Positions 9,260 to 19,321 of a stretch of DNA of 64,000 nt are shown here, piece after piece. The number at the start of each line of letters is the position of its first letter. The stretch's first letter is position 1. Location: positions 496,001-560,000 of the forward strand of contig NZ_LXWK01000015.1 of the NCBI RefSeq assembly GCF_001669775.1, in the 5' to 3' direction. The notes under the pieces were generated by a model. That model ran no database searches and was not told the DNA's origin. It worked only from the letters and a program-made list of their open reading frames with translations. This stretch comes from Rheinheimera sp. SA_1. GTDB taxonomy: Bacteria; Pseudomonadota; Gammaproteobacteria; Enterobacterales; Alteromonadaceae. The translations under genes and the position numbers were made by a program.

Positions 9260-10537
9260 TTACAAACGTAAGTCGCTTTCGTCAACGCTCAGCACATATT
9301 TTAAGTCGTACAGCACGTGGTCGGTTTTACCAAAAGCACGAATGCCGCTGGCTGCCAGTTGACGGAATTGCTGATGTGCCACGGCCAGAATCACTGCGTC
9401 GTAACTACCTTGCACAGGCGCGGCGACCGGTGTCAGACCATATTCATGCTGTGCTTCCTGCGCATCTACCCAAGGGTCAAACACATCAGGCTGCATACCG
9501 TATTCTTTAAGCTCAGCCAAAATATCCACCACTTTGGTATTACGGATATCCGGACAATTTTCTTTAAACGTCAGACCCAGAACCAACACTTTGGCTCCAG
9601 AAACAGTAATCTGTTGTTTAATCATCTGCTTCACCAACTGCGACACCACATACTTGGCCATACCATCGTTAATACGACGTCCGGCCAGGATCACTTCCGG
9701 ATGATAACCAAGGGCTTGCGCCTTATGCGTGAGGTAATACGGATCCACTCCGATACAATGCCCACCCACCAGACCTGGCCGGAACGGCAGGAAATTCCAC
9801 TTGGTACCGGCAGCTAATAACACTTCTTCGGTGTCGATACCCATCCGGTTAAAAATGACGGCCAGCTCGTTAATTAATGCAATATTCAAATCACGCTGCG
9901 TGTTTTCAATCACCTTTGCAGCTTCAGCAACTTTAATGCTGGAGGCTTTGTAGGTACCCGCGGTAATAATACTGCGGTAGACTTCGTCCACATACTCAGC
10001 AATTTCCGGTGTAGAACCGGAAGTGACCTTTTTAATCGTGGTGACACGGTGTTCTTTATCACCAGGATTAATTCGCTCCGGGCTGTAACCGGCATAAAAG
10101 TCCTGGTTAAATTTCAAACCGGAAATCCGTTCGATCACCGGAATACAATCTTCTTCAGTCGCGCCTGGATAAACCGTTGATTCAAATACCACCACATTAC
10201 CGGCGCTGATCACTTTGCCAAGTGTTTCTGAAGCTTTAATCAGGGGTGTTAAATCGGGTTGGCGATGCTGATCAATAGGTGTTGGAACTGTGACGATATA
10301 AAAATTCGCATGCCGTAAATCTTCTAAATCGGCGCTATAAGTAAGTTGGGTTGATTCAGCCAGTTCTTCCGGGCTTACTTCCAACGTATGATCCTGACCA
10401 GATTTCAGCTCGGCGATGCGTCCTTTATTGATATCAAAACCCAAAGTGGAGAACTTTTTACCAAATTCCACAGCCAGTGGTAATCCGACATAACCAAGGC
10501 CGATAATGGCGATTTTCAACTGTGCAACATTATACAT
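9260..10537 (-). CDS. tviB: UDP-N-acetyl-D-glucosamine 6-dehydrogenase (TviB/WbpO type)
   Basis: NAD-dependent nucleotide-sugar dehydrogenase of 425 residues that oxidises C6 of UDP-GlcNAc to give UDP-GlcNAcA. The N-terminal Rossmann motif [18 protein letters not shown], the TVPTPID loop, [10 protein letters not shown] and the catalytic cysteine in [15 protein letters not shown] are all present; the C-terminal UDP-binding domain is complete. The details ([15 protein letters not shown] and [17 protein letters not shown]) place it with TviB/VipA rather than WecC. A GGGAG ribosome binding site precedes the ATG. It pairs with the TviC/WbpP-like epimerase at 15942-16955 to give UDP-GalNAcA. Confidence 0.93.
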   Translation of the reverse strand: MYNVAQLKIAIIGLGYVGLPLAVEFGKKFSTLGFDINKGRIAELKSGQDHTLEVSPEELAESTQLTYSADLEDLRHANFYIVTVPTPIDQHRQPDLTPLIKASETLGKVISAGNVVVFESTVYPGATEEDCIPVIERISGLKFNQDFYAGYSPERINPGDKEHRVTTIKKVTSGSTPEIAEYVDEVYRSIITAGTYKASSIKVAEAAKVIENTQRDLNIALINELAVIFNRMGIDTEEVLLAAGTKWNFLPFRPGLVGGHCIGVDPYYLTHKAQALGYHPEVILAGRRINDGMAKYVVSQLVKQMIKQQITVSGAKVLVLGLTFKENCPDIRNTKVVDILAELKEYGMQPDVFDPWVDAQEAQHEYGLTPVAAPVQGSYDAVILAVAHQQFRQLAASGIRAFGKTDHVLYDLKYVLSVDESDLRL

Positions 10538-10538
10538 A

Positions 10539-11489
10539 TCAACTCCCTTTTAACTCTGCCCGGCCAGCCAACAATATGCGCACATAGCCCACCATCATTA
10601 ATAATAATCCCATACTGAACATTGACACCAAAACTACCATCGACCGACGGGGTTTGACTTTTTCCTCTGGTAAAAACGCAGGATCAACAACTTTCAGAAC
10701 ATATTCTTCACGAATATTCGCCATCATCAGAGTCTTCGTTTGTTCTTCTATCAGTTGCGCTAATGAGTTTCTGATTTCTGCGACTTTGGTATCCTGTAGT
10801 TGCTCTGACAGGTACTTTAAACTACTTTGCGCCTCCAGAATGTCACGTTGGCGAATATCATTGTTCACCGCAATAATTAACTGCTGCGTCCATAACTGCA
10901 CTAACTCCGGTGACAGGTGTTCAATAGATACTTTCACCATTCCGGTTATTTTATCCTTGCTGATGTCCATCAATCCACTCAGCTCAACTGCCGCTTCTTC
11001 AAAGCTTGGTTCTGGTTTGCGCGGAGGTATGGCGGCTCTAACCCAAAGTTTATTCTTGGTATCATAAATATCTTCATCATAGATAAAAGTACCTGAAGTC
11101 AGATCCCAATTCTTAGCAGCCATAATCGGTATCAGCAGCTTATATTCGGTGATAAATTGGCTCAAAAACCGTCTGGATTTTAACAGCTCAATAGCTAAGT
11201 CAGTTTTATCGATACCACCAGATGCCGACAAATTCACGCCGGCAAGCGAAGCTAAACCACCTAACTGACTACCAAGACCACCTAATCCGGCTTTTTTTTC
11301 TGTAGCTGGCGCCAAAACAACGGTAGTTCTATAAATGTTTGGCATTTGTAAAGCGAAATAAACCGAAGCAGCAGCAGTGAAAAACATCACTATTACTACA
11401 TACCATTTTAAGCGCCACAGTTCGCCGAGTATTTCCGAGAAACCGATTTGAAGAGGGATCTTATTCTGTGCAGTCGCTTTTACATCCAC
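10539..11489 (-). CDS. wzz: Wzz-type polysaccharide chain-length regulator
   Basis: Inner-membrane co-polymerase that sets the chain length of Wzy-made polymers. It has the standard plan: a first membrane span ([20 protein letters not shown]), a mostly periplasmic helical domain of about 220 residues with a coiled-coil-prone stretch, and a second span near the C-terminus preceded by a proline-rich KVKPRRSM segment. At about 316-321 residues it fits the family. The start is unclear: TTG at 11504, GTG at 11498 or GTG at 11489. I took the last because GGAAG lies eight bases before it. It follows the Wza-like gene by only a few bases. Confidence 0.88.
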   Translation of the reverse strand: MDVKATAQNKIPLQIGFSEILGELWRLKWYVVIVMFFTAAASVYFALQMPNIYRTTVVLAPATEKKAGLGGLGSQLGGLASLAGVNLSASGGIDKTDLAIELLKSRRFLSQFITEYKLLIPIMAAKNWDLTSGTFIYDEDIYDTKNKLWVRAAIPPRKPEPSFEEAAVELSGLMDISKDKITGMVKVSIEHLSPELVQLWTQQLIIAVNNDIRQRDILEAQSSLKYLSEQLQDTKVAEIRNSLAQLIEEQTKTLMMANIREEYVLKVVDPAFLPEEKVKPRRSMVVLVSMFSMGLLLMMVGYVRILLAGRAELKGS

Positions 11490-11506
11490 TTTATACACTT
11501 CCAATC

Positions 11507-14296
11507 TTAATTAACCGTGTTGTTGATTGCAGCAAGTGCAACAATACTTTGCGAAATAATCGTGGTGACTTTAGACCACAATGACAGGCTTGTAGTGTAG
11601 TCAGTATCCAATGGTACAACGATGGTATCACCGGCTTGTAATGATTGATTGGAGACCTCGAACCAAGACGACTGATTTGGTACAAACACAGAGCCATCAG
11701 CCCGAATAACATAAACTCTCTCATCGTCAGCACGCTTTCTGAACCCGCCGGCCAATTGGAGGTAGTCGTGTACGGTCATCCCATTTCGGAAACGGTGGCT
11801 TGACGCATGTTGAACTTCTCCAACTACAGCAACTGTAGTTTGATTTGAAGGCACATATAATTCGTCACCTTCTTCAACCAACAAATCGTATTCCGGATCG
11901 CCAACTAACACAGAAGGTAAATCGATGACCAATCTACCGATCGGCTTAGCTTTCTCAATTTCCGAGATCATTACGATGGCATCTTCAGGTTTTGTTTGCG
12001 CGGTATCACTTTCTGCCGACAAATTTTTTGCAGCTATATCTGATCGAAGTTGTTGCATCAGCTTGTTAAGCTGCATCGTTTCTTGTTCACGAATTTGTTC
12101 TCTGGTAAATACTGAACCATTTGCAAAAGCGTCATTGGTTAAACCACCAGCTCGGGCCAATACTTGTGACAGTTTCTCGCCTTGCTGAATAGTATAAGTC
12201 CCCGGGAATTTTACCTGACCGCTAATGGTTATTGTTCGTTCTATATTCCAGTCTGGAACTGCAAAAACAGTCAGCCGGTCACGGCTAGACAATTTGACTT
12301 CAGAACTTCCTTGTAGAGCGTCAAGCAGATTGACATTAATATGCTGAACACGAACGCCTGACTGGTCATCTTTTTGATTGACGGAACGGGTTAGTTCCGC
12401 TCTCTCTAAATAGGCACTGTCGTTTAGTCCACCCGCTGCGATCAGTAAATCAGTTACGGAACCATTCACCGGCAATGGATATTCACCTGGCAGTTTTACT
12501 TCGCCAAATACCGCTGCGATTTGTGTTGCTGCATTAAAGCGAGCTTGTTGTTTTAGTCTTTGCAATAATGGAAACAGTAGTTCAGTTCGCGTCAGGTGCA
12601 CTGAAAGTTTTAACGCTTCAGCGTCGTTGAACACATTGTTTAATAAATCCTGCATCAAAAACTTCAAATAAGCTTTATGCGCCGAATTTTGCGGCTCTTT
12701 GGTTTTCTCAACCAAAACACCAGGACGATTCACAGCAACGGGTAATTTTTCAGAAACTGCAGCAAAAGCCTGACTTGTAAGCGCTGATACGTCGACCAAA
12801 AATGGCTGTGGCAATTTGTCGTCAAATATAGGTTCGACTTTGGCAAAAAGCTTTTTCTCCGGATACTGTTTAATCAACCGGCTATAAAGAAGTTTGTCCA
12901 GTTCAGGCCGATTATACGATTCTTCACCATGATGAAATACCAAGATCAGGTCGCGGGTTGATAATTCAATATTATCGGTACTGCCATGCTCTGTAATAGC
13001 GCGACCAAGATTAAATTGAATGACCTGCAAATCGCCAAGTTCTGATTTTTCACGCACGATCAGTGCATAATCAAGATCTACGGTCAAATGTAAATCAGAC
13101 CACAAAGATCGTAAAATATCATTAACCCGGATCCCAGGCACCCAGGCATATTGTCCAGGCCGCACTGCTGCACCGGCAACAGTCACAAGATGCTCAACAC
13201 GTTTTGAAGTCTGACCGATCCGCAATACATCACCATTACGGACAGAGGCCTGTCTGTCGGCTGTCTTCGTTAAATCCAGATTCAACAAACTGCGAACGTT
13301 TTGTTCATTGAATCTTTCAATAACCACATTTCGTGGAAAGGCGCCGGCTTTGCTGCCGCCTGCCATTTCAACTAAATCAGCGACGGTCTCACCCGATTTT
13401 AGTTCATACAAGGCCGGTCGTTGCACTTCACCATTCACTTCAGCCATTGATTTTATAGCTGGGATGAATACGACATCACCATGCTTCAGGTGAATATCTG
13501 CAGTTGAATCGCCTTTAAGTAACAGCTTGTACAAATCAAATGCTGCCACTTCCTGCCCTGCTCGCTTCACGGAAATCTCCCGCAACGAGCCAATATCACT
13601 AACGCCACCCGCGACAAACAACGTCTGCGTCAATGTAGCCAATGCAGATACGGTATAGCTTCCTGGGAATTTGGCTTCACCGGCAATAAACACCGTGATT
13701 GTACGGAGTTTACCCATACTCACCGCGACATCAACACCGATATTTTGTTTGGAAACACGGTCGATAATCAATGATTTGGCTTTTGCAAATGAAAGACCAG
13801 CAATTTGAATTGGATTGTACCCAGGGATTTGAATGCTACCGTCGCGGTTAATCACCAACTTTTCTTCGGCATTTTCTTTACCAAAAATTTGAATCAGAAG
13901 TTCGTCATCAGCACCGAGTAAATAGGAGTCTGGTACAGGTATATTGCCAACAGGAGCAAATGTACTGATACTTGAATCAAATAAACTCAGGCCATACCGC
14001 ACTGGTATGGTCGGGTCTTTTTCTTCTTTCTCTTCTTTTTCGTCGTCAGACTTGTTGGCAGGTTCAAGTTGATCAGGCAACTCTTGTTCAGGCGTTATTT
14101 CGTCTTTAATGCCGTTAGCTTTGTCGTCCAGTTGATTAAGATCAAAACCATATTGTTTGGCGATTTTCATCTGTTCAGATTTTGGCAGTTTTTTCAACTG
14201 CGCAATCATGGCCGGCGACGGTGTGGCTGCATATGAAGGAACCGTAAAACCAAGCAAAACCAATACCAGCATCAACTTTTTAACTAAATCCAACAC
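11507..14296 (-). CDS. Wza-like outer-membrane polysaccharide export protein, long multi-SLBB form
   Basis: A 929-residue exporter, far longer than Escherichia coli Wza (about 380). A signal peptide is visible (LVLVLLGFTVPSYAA). There is no lipobox cysteine, unlike classical Wza. An acidic linker leads to the polysaccharide-export domain near residue 130 (SYLLGADDELLIQIFGKEN). Several SLBB-type repeats follow, each with a pattern such as VAGEAKFPGSYTV, VNGEVQRPALYEL, VFGEVKLPGEYPL, ISGQVKFPGTYTI and VVGEVQHASSHRF. A hydrophobic segment near the C-terminus (IISQSIVALAAINN) may anchor it. The GTG start (14294-14296) has GGAG six bases upstream. It is the first gene after a long leader and is followed by wzz. 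Confidence 0.9.
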   Translation of the reverse strand: MLDLVKKLMLVLVLLGFTVPSYAATPSPAMIAQLKKLPKSEQMKIAKQYGFDLNQLDDKANGIKDEITPEQELPDQLEPANKSDDEKEEKEEKDPTIPVRYGLSLFDSSISTFAPVGNIPVPDSYLLGADDELLIQIFGKENAEEKLVINRDGSIQIPGYNPIQIAGLSFAKAKSLIIDRVSKQNIGVDVAVSMGKLRTITVFIAGEAKFPGSYTVSALATLTQTLFVAGGVSDIGSLREISVKRAGQEVAAFDLYKLLLKGDSTADIHLKHGDVVFIPAIKSMAEVNGEVQRPALYELKSGETVADLVEMAGGSKAGAFPRNVVIERFNEQNVRSLLNLDLTKTADRQASVRNGDVLRIGQTSKRVEHLVTVAGAAVRPGQYAWVPGIRVNDILRSLWSDLHLTVDLDYALIVREKSELGDLQVIQFNLGRAITEHGSTDNIELSTRDLILVFHHGEESYNRPELDKLLYSRLIKQYPEKKLFAKVEPIFDDKLPQPFLVDVSALTSQAFAAVSEKLPVAVNRPGVLVEKTKEPQNSAHKAYLKFLMQDLLNNVFNDAEALKLSVHLTRTELLFPLLQRLKQQARFNAATQIAAVFGEVKLPGEYPLPVNGSVTDLLIAAGGLNDSAYLERAELTRSVNQKDDQSGVRVQHINVNLLDALQGSSEVKLSSRDRLTVFAVPDWNIERTITISGQVKFPGTYTIQQGEKLSQVLARAGGLTNDAFANGSVFTREQIREQETMQLNKLMQQLRSDIAAKNLSAESDTAQTKPEDAIVMISEIEKAKPIGRLVIDLPSVLVGDPEYDLLVEEGDELYVPSNQTTVAVVGEVQHASSHRFRNGMTVHDYLQLAGGFRKRADDERVYVIRADGSVFVPNQSSWFEVSNQSLQAGDTIVVPLDTDYTTSLSLWSKVTTIISQSIVALAAINNTVN

Positions 14297-14457
14297 GCTT
14301 TACTCCAGAATCTATCTTCATTTTCCCGAAAAGTCACAGCCAAAATATTGAACACACTGCTTCACAGCGCATCACGGCTATACCTGCCATTTCAGAAAGG
14401 ACCGCCATTCTACACGCCTTAGCGAGTGATAGGCGAGCCTTTTCCATGTTACCTTTT

Positions 14458-14486
14458 GTTATCGGTTAAAGATTACTCAACAACAA
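14458..14486 (-). promoter_or_regulatory. Candidate sigma-70 promoter of the wza-wzz polysaccharide operon
   Basis: Read on the minus strand, a TTGTTG -35 box (14481-14486) is separated by exactly 17 bases from a GATAAC -10 box (14458-14463). Transcription from here would leave a leader of about 150 bases before the GTG of the wza-like gene. The position, between ugd and wza, is where polysaccharide operon promoters with long leaders are usually found. Only the box match and spacing are seen. Confidence 0.45.
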
Positions 14487-14498
14487 AAACACTAAATT

Positions 14499-14528
14499 AT
14501 TACAATGAGATTCAGCGCTAATTGTAAT
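14499..14528. repeat. Inverted repeat upstream of the wza promoter
   Basis: ATTACAAT (14499-14506) and ATTGTAAT (14521-14528) form a perfect 8-base inverted repeat with a 14-base spacer that contains the palindrome AGCGCT. It lies just upstream of the candidate -35 box and could be an operator for a dimeric regulator; no regulator is identified. Confidence 0.35.
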
Positions 14529-14565
14529 GCGCTTAACAGCGTCATGCTTTTTTATCAAATTGGGC

Positions 14566-15906
14566 TCAGAACTGCATCACACTATCGCCACGGCCAATCG
14601 CATAATAGATAAACCCCTGCTCTTTTAAGCGCGATGGTTCGAACAAATTACGGCCGTCGACGATCACAGGTTGCTTTAACTGTTGTTTTAACACAGAAAA
14701 ATCAGGTGAACGGAAACTTTTCCATTCGGTACAAATAACCAGTACATCGGCATTTTGCAAGGCAGCTTCTTTAGTTCCAACCAACTTTAAGTCAGCACGG
14801 GAACCGTAAATACGCTGCGTTTCTTCCATCGCTTCCGGGTCAAATGCCTGCACTGTTGCACCGGCTTGCCATAAACTTTCCATCAGTACCCGGCTGGAAG
14901 CTTCCCGCATATCGTCGGTATTGGGTTTAAAACTTAAACCCCAGATAGCAACAGTTTTACCTTGCAAATCACCGGCGAAATGCTGCTGTAAAAAGCCAAA
15001 CAGCTTGTGTTTTTGCTGGTTGTTGACTGCTTCAACTGATTTAAGCAGTTGGGTGTTGTAACCAGTTTGCTCTGCGGTTTTAATCAGCGCCTGGACGTCT
15101 TTCGGGAAACAGGAACCACCATAACCACAACCAGGATAGATAAAATGATAACCAATCCGTGGATCAGAACCGATACCATGGCGGACTTGTTCGATGTCAG
15201 CACCCAGCAATTCGGCTAAATTCGACATCTCGTTCATAAAGCTGATTTTTGTCGCCAGCATACAGTTAGCGGCGTATTTGGTCAGTTCAGCACTGCGGAT
15301 ATCCATCACAATAATTTTATCGTGATTGCGGTTAAACGGCATATAAAGCTCACGTAGCAGTTTTTCTGCCCAAGGATTATCGGTACCCAGAATAATCCGA
15401 TCCGGACGTTGGCAGTCGGCGACAGCCGCCCCTTCTTTGAGAAATTCCGGGTTAGAAACTACCGCAAACTGAATATCCTGCTGCCGGGCTTTAAGCGTCG
15501 TTGTCAGCACTGCTTTGACTTTATCGCCGGTGCCAACTGGTACTGTCGACTTATTAATCACCACTTTCGGGCTGGCCATATGAGTGGCAATGGTACTGGC
15601 AACCGCTAACACATATTTTAAATCGGCAGAACCGTCTTCGTCAGGCGGCGTACCCACGGCTATAAACTGCAATTCGCCAAAAGCGACGCCGGCGGCGCCA
15701 TCGGTGGTGAATTGCAGCAAACCTTGCGCGACACCTTGTTGCACCAGAGCCGATAAGCCGGGTTCATAAATCGGAATAATACCGGCTTGTAAATCAGCGA
15801 CCCGCTTGGGATTGACGTCAACACAACAGACCTGATGACCAGCTTCAGCCAGCACTGCGGCTTGCACTAGTCCAACATAACCAATCCCAAAAACAGTAAC
15901 TTTCAT
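14566..15906 (-). CDS. ugd: UDP-glucose 6-dehydrogenase
   Basis: Oxidises UDP-glucose to UDP-glucuronate in two NAD-dependent steps. The 446-residue protein starts [20 protein letters not shown], with the Rossmann glycines, then [12 protein letters not shown], the [11 protein letters not shown] loop, FLKEGAA and the catalytic cysteine in [13 protein letters not shown]. The in-frame ATG at 15904-15906 matches the family start and has AGGAAAG upstream; the frame stays open for 39 bases further but that extension is not family-like. It lies 35 bases after tviC and before the wza promoter, so tviC-ugd form a small unit of precursor genes. Confidence 0.95.
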   Translation of the reverse strand: MKVTVFGIGYVGLVQAAVLAEAGHQVCCVDVNPKRVADLQAGIIPIYEPGLSALVQQGVAQGLLQFTTDGAAGVAFGELQFIAVGTPPDEDGSADLKYVLAVASTIATHMASPKVVINKSTVPVGTGDKVKAVLTTTLKARQQDIQFAVVSNPEFLKEGAAVADCQRPDRIILGTDNPWAEKLLRELYMPFNRNHDKIIVMDIRSAELTKYAANCMLATKISFMNEMSNLAELLGADIEQVRHGIGSDPRIGYHFIYPGCGYGGSCFPKDVQALIKTAEQTGYNTQLLKSVEAVNNQQKHKLFGFLQQHFAGDLQGKTVAIWGLSFKPNTDDMREASSRVLMESLWQAGATVQAFDPEAMEETQRIYGSRADLKLVGTKEAALQNADVLVICTEWKSFRSPDFSVLKQQLKQPVIVDGRNLFEPSRLKEQGFIYYAIGRGDSVMQF

Positions 15907-15941
15907 GAACTTTCCTGTGTATGAAGGCCTACGCCTATAAA

Positions 15942-16955
15942 TCAATTGTGGCTAATATACCACGGCATTGCGATGTCTAAACCGGCACTTAAAGTATGAC
16001 TTGGCACGTATCCAAGCAACTGCCCTGCTTTACTGACATCAGCTTGCGAATGACGGACATCGCCGGCGCGGAATTCGCGGTAAACCGGCAAAGACGCGTA
16101 TGACACACCATTTTTGCTGAGCGTTTGCTGAATGGATCGGAACAGGTCATTAAGCGTTGTGCGATCACCAACTGCTACATTAAACACTTCACTTTGGTCC
16201 AGTTGCGTGGTCGCTGCCAGAATATTGGCTTGTACCGCATTTGCAACGAAACAAAAATCACGGCTGGTTTCACCGTCACCATTAATGGCAACGTCTTCGC
16301 CTGCGATCATCGCCGCTGTCCATTTCGGGATCACCGCCGCATAGGCGCCATTTGGATCCTGGCGCGGTCCGAACACATTAAAATAGCGCAGGCCGGTGCT
16401 GTGAAAGCCATAACAACGCGAGAATACATCAGCATACAGTTCGTTAACGTACTTGGTCACCGCATATGGAGACAACGGCTTGCCAATGTTGGCTTCGACT
16501 TTAGGTAATGCCGGATGGTCGCCATAAGTGGAGCTGGAAGCTGCGTAGACAAAACCTTTCACACCGGCTTCTTTGGCAGCTTGTAACACGTTCAGAAAAC
16601 CACTGATATTGGTGGCATTACTGGTAATAGGGTCATTAATGGACCGTGGAACCGATCCTAAAGCGGCCTGATGCAGCACGTAATCGACACCCTGCACTGC
16701 TTGCTGACACGCAGATAAGTCGCGGATATCGCCTTCAATCAAGGTAAAACGTTGCCATTGTGCAGCACTGACTAAACTCTGCACTTCAGCCAGATTATGC
16801 CGATGGCCGGTAGCGAAATTGTCGAGTCCAACGACCGTCTGATCCAGCTTTAACAAAGTTTCTAATAAATTTGAACCGATAAAGCCGGCACAGCCTGTCA
16901 CCAACCAAGTTTTTGGTGATGCTTGTAACAGCTGCTGTTGTTGTTGATATTTCAT
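15942..16955 (-). CDS. tviC: UDP-N-acetylglucosamine/glucosaminuronate C4-epimerase (TviC/WbpP type)
   Basis: Extended SDR epimerase of 337 residues. NAD-binding [15 protein letters not shown] lies near residue 20, [15 protein letters not shown] carries the WbpP/TviC signature, and the active site is seen as ASSSTYGD with [36 protein letters not shown] is characteristic of enzymes acting on N-acetylated UDP-hexosamines or their uronates. Together with the TviB homologue it should yield UDP-GalNAcA. A GGAAGGA ribosome binding site precedes the ATG, and the gene begins only 15 bases after a terminator hairpin that follows wecB. Confidence 0.93.
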   Translation of the reverse strand: MKYQQQQQLLQASPKTWLVTGCAGFIGSNLLETLLKLDQTVVGLDNFATGHRHNLAEVQSLVSAAQWQRFTLIEGDIRDLSACQQAVQGVDYVLHQAALGSVPRSINDPITSNATNISGFLNVLQAAKEAGVKGFVYAASSSTYGDHPALPKVEANIGKPLSPYAVTKYVNELYADVFSRCYGFHSTGLRYFNVFGPRQDPNGAYAAVIPKWTAAMIAGEDVAINGDGETSRDFCFVANAVQANILAATTQLDQSEVFNVAVGDRTTLNDLFRSIQQTLSKNGVSYASLPVYREFRAGDVRHSQADVSKAGQLLGYVPSHTLSAGLDIAMPWYISHN

Positions 16956-16969
16956 ACAATCCTTCCAGA

Positions 16970-16997
16970 AAAACCCAAAACACCGGCCAGGCCGGTG
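16970..16997 (-). terminator. Intrinsic terminator between wecB and tviC
   Basis: On the minus strand CACCGGCC-T-GGCCGGTG (16981-16997) can fold as a very GC-rich stem and is followed by TTTTGGGTTTTT. It lies 21 bases past the wecB stop and 15 bases before the tviC ATG. It should end wecB transcripts, or act as an attenuator, since the gap leaves little room for a separate tviC promoter. Confidence 0.8.
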
Positions 16998-17018
16998 CGG
17001 TTCAGAAACAATCGGTGA

Positions 17019-18149
17019 TTAACGTTTAAAATACTGCTTAATGGCGTCCGTAATCCGAAGACAAGCCTGGCCATCGCCATATGGGTTATGGGCGAAACTC
17101 ATGCTTTGATAATATTGGCTGTCGGTCATCAATTTACTGACTTCACTGACAATCACGGCTTCATCGGTACCAACCAGTTTCACTGTGCCAGCAGCGACGG
17201 CTTCCGGCCGCTCTGTGGTATCACGCATCACCAGCACCGGCTTGCCCAGAGATGGAGCCTCTTCCTGAATGCCGCCAGAATCGGTTAAAACCAGATAACT
17301 GCGGCTCATCAAGTAGACAAACGGCAGGTAATCCTGTGGCTCAATTAAATGCACGTTTGGCGAGTTGCTTAATAAACGGAATACCGGCTCACGCACATTC
17401 GGGTTCAAATGTACCGGATACACCACATCAGCATCCGGGAAACGTTCGGCGATGGTTTTAAGCGCGGCGCAGATGTTTTCAAAACCTGAACCAAAACTTT
17501 CGCGGCGATGGCCAGTGACCAGGATTAACCGACGGCCGTCTGCACCATAAGGGAAACGGCTGGCAAATTCAGCAGACAATGCTTTGTCAGCATCAATTTT
17601 TGCAACCACCTGATGCAGTGCATCGATGACGGTATTACCCGTGACAAACACTTTGGCCGGGTCGACATTTTCAGATAACAGATTTTGTTCAGAAGTTGAA
17701 GTCGGTGCGAAATGGAGTGTGGTGATAGCACCGGTTAAACGACGGTTGGCTTCTTCTGGCCATGGACTGTAGATATTGCCGGTACGCAGACCTGCTTCTA
17801 CATGCCCAACCGCGGTTTTTTCATAATAACAAGCCAGTGCCGCAGCAAAAGTGGTGCTGGTGTCACCATGCACCAACACGATGTCGGGTTGGAAATCACG
17901 GAGTACCGGCTTGATATTCAATAGGATACTGGTGGAAACATCATATAAATCCTGGCCAGCTTTCATAATGGCCAAATCATATTCGGGGACGATATGAAAT
18001 AATTTCAGCACCTGATCTAACATTTCACGATGCTGGCCTGTCACACAGACCCTGCTCTCTATCGCAGGATCTTGTTTTAACAAATTGACCAAAGGGGCCA
18101 TTTTAATTGCTTCAGGACGGGTTCCGAACACACTCAGCACTTTTAACAT
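17019..18149 (-). CDS. wecB: UDP-N-acetylglucosamine 2-epimerase (non-hydrolysing)
   Basis: Interconverts UDP-GlcNAc and UDP-ManNAc. The 376-residue protein starts [20 protein letters not shown], the family signature, followed by [47 protein letters not shown] and [17 protein letters not shown]. The frame is open 105 bases further upstream but the ATG at 18147-18149, with GGAA seven bases before it, matches all relatives. No WecC-type ManNAc dehydrogenase is close by, so ManNAc itself may be the sugar used. It is the first gene of the polysaccharide locus, after the chemotaxis genes, and is followed by a strong terminator. Confidence 0.95.
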   Translation of the reverse strand: MLKVLSVFGTRPEAIKMAPLVNLLKQDPAIESRVCVTGQHREMLDQVLKLFHIVPEYDLAIMKAGQDLYDVSTSILLNIKPVLRDFQPDIVLVHGDTSTTFAAALACYYEKTAVGHVEAGLRTGNIYSPWPEEANRRLTGAITTLHFAPTSTSEQNLLSENVDPAKVFVTGNTVIDALHQVVAKIDADKALSAEFASRFPYGADGRRLILVTGHRRESFGSGFENICAALKTIAERFPDADVVYPVHLNPNVREPVFRLLSNSPNVHLIEPQDYLPFVYLMSRSYLVLTDSGGIQEEAPSLGKPVLVMRDTTERPEAVAAGTVKLVGTDEAVIVSEVSKLMTDSQYYQSMSFAHNPYGDGQACLRITDAIKQYFKR

Positions 18150-18326
18150 AAGCAGATTCCATAGCTTAGCTTGCAACAGCCTGCAGCTTATCAAACCTCG
18201 GTTAAAAGTAACAGCATTGCCGATGAACTCTGGGGTAACTGGGAGGCGAGTCAAAATATCGAAGGATTCAGATCAAAATTCTGCTATTTGAACATTATTC
18301 ATTAGGGTTCACCGGAGATCTTTGAG
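18150..18326. other. Intergenic junction between flagellar/chemotaxis cluster and polysaccharide locus
   Basis: This 177-base gap should hold the end of the chemotaxis transcript and a promoter for wecB. I see TTGATC and TTTGAC stretches on the minus strand but no well-spaced -10 partner, and no GC hairpin with a T run. No gene or RNA is recognised. Confidence 0.4.
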
Positions 18327-18779
18327 CTAACTGGTTTGCTGGCGATGCAGATTGATCAAAAGTTCGGCTTCGGCGCGCGGTAATTCACATTCGCGCATCA
18401 CTTCTTCGAGACCAGCACCTAATTGCACCATCTTCACTGCACGGCTGTAGAGCCTGGAATCGGGGTCAAATAACTGGATTTTTTGCTGATGTTCAGTTAG
18501 TTGTTCCAGCTCACTGGCCAGAGCTTGCTGATTAAACTCAATGGTTTGAAGAGCTTGTTCTAATTGCAGAATACGCTGGCCAACGCCAATCACCCCGCTG
18601 CGCAATTCATCGAGTTCAGCACTTTGATTGGGCTGCTGGGCACTGACACTGGCAATACGTTCTGCCAGCTGTCTAATTTGCCGCTGCTGCAATTTATGCT
18701 GCCAGACAACAAAAACAACCAGCAGTATCGCTACTGCCGGGATCACAACCATGGTTAACCATTCAAACGTCAGAGGCAC
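18327..18779 (-). CDS. DUF2802 family protein, membrane-anchored coiled coil
   Basis: A small protein of about 150 residues found as the gene after cheW in many polar-flagellate gammaproteobacteria. One N-terminal membrane span (MVVIPAVAILLVVFVVW) is followed by a long charged, glutamine-rich helix likely to form a coiled coil (KLQQRQIRQLAERI and on to residue 100), and a C-terminal helix-turn motif (VMRECELPRAEAELLINL) typical of DUF2802. Its function is unknown to me; the constant placement suggests a link to the chemoreceptor or flagellar pole. The start is uncertain: GTG at 18779, 14 bases after the cheW stop, or ATG at 18752. A longer frame to 18827 would run into cheW. Confidence 0.75.
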   Translation of the reverse strand: MPLTFEWLTMVVIPAVAILLVVFVVWQHKLQQRQIRQLAERIASVSAQQPNQSAELDELRSGVIGVGQRILQLEQALQTIEFNQQALASELEQLTEHQQKIQLFDPDSRLYSRAVKMVQLGAGLEEVMRECELPRAEAELLINLHRQQTS

Positions 18780-18792
18780 AGGATACGACCGG

Positions 18793-19287
18793 TTAAATAT
18801 TGGTAATTTCGTCCCACTCTTCGTCACTGAGTAGTTTGTTCAAATCAACCAGAATCAACAATTCGCCATCGCGGTTTGATACACCCTGAATAAACTTAGC
18901 ACTTTCGTCAGTACCGACGTTTGGCGCCGTATCAATTTCTGAACCACGCAAGTAAACCACTTCAGCAACGCTATCAACCAGAATACCGATCACTTGTTTA
19001 TCAGCTTCGATAATGACAATCCGGCTGTTCTCAGTAACGTCGGTTGGCGGTAAACCAAAACGGGCGCGGGTATCAATGACAGTAACAACGTTACCACGCA
19101 GATTGATAATACCCATCACATACATCGGCGCGCCTGGCACCGGGGCGATATCGGTGTAACGCAGTACTTCCTGTACCTGCATCACGTTGATGCCGTACGT
19201 TTCTTCCTGCAGTTTAAAAGTGACCCATTGTAAAACCAGATCATTTTGTTCTTTGGTCTTTACTGATTGCGCCAATAAATTACTCAT
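18793..19287 (-). CDS. cheW: Chemotaxis coupling protein CheW
   Basis: Couples chemoreceptors to the CheA kinase in the polar signalling array. The 164-residue single CheW domain shows WVTFKLQEETYGINVMQVQEVLRY, VPGAPMYVMGIINLRGNVVTVID and RIVIIEADKQVIGILVDSVAEV, all hallmark segments, in the right order. A strong AGGAG ribosome binding site stands seven bases before the ATG. It follows parP at 34 bases and belongs to the chemotaxis operon. Confidence 0.95.
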   Translation of the reverse strand: MSNLLAQSVKTKEQNDLVLQWVTFKLQEETYGINVMQVQEVLRYTDIAPVPGAPMYVMGIINLRGNVVTVIDTRARFGLPPTDVTENSRIVIIEADKQVIGILVDSVAEVVYLRGSEIDTAPNVGTDESAKFIQGVSNRDGELLILVDLNKLLSDEEWDEITNI

Positions 19288-19321
19288 GTATCGCTCCTCT
19301 ACCTCAAACCTTGGTCCATGC

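Noticed and set aside
14401-14406. RfaH ops/JUMPstart element in the wza leader
   Set aside because: Only GGCGGT is present on the minus strand; the following AGCGTGC part of the ops site is missing.
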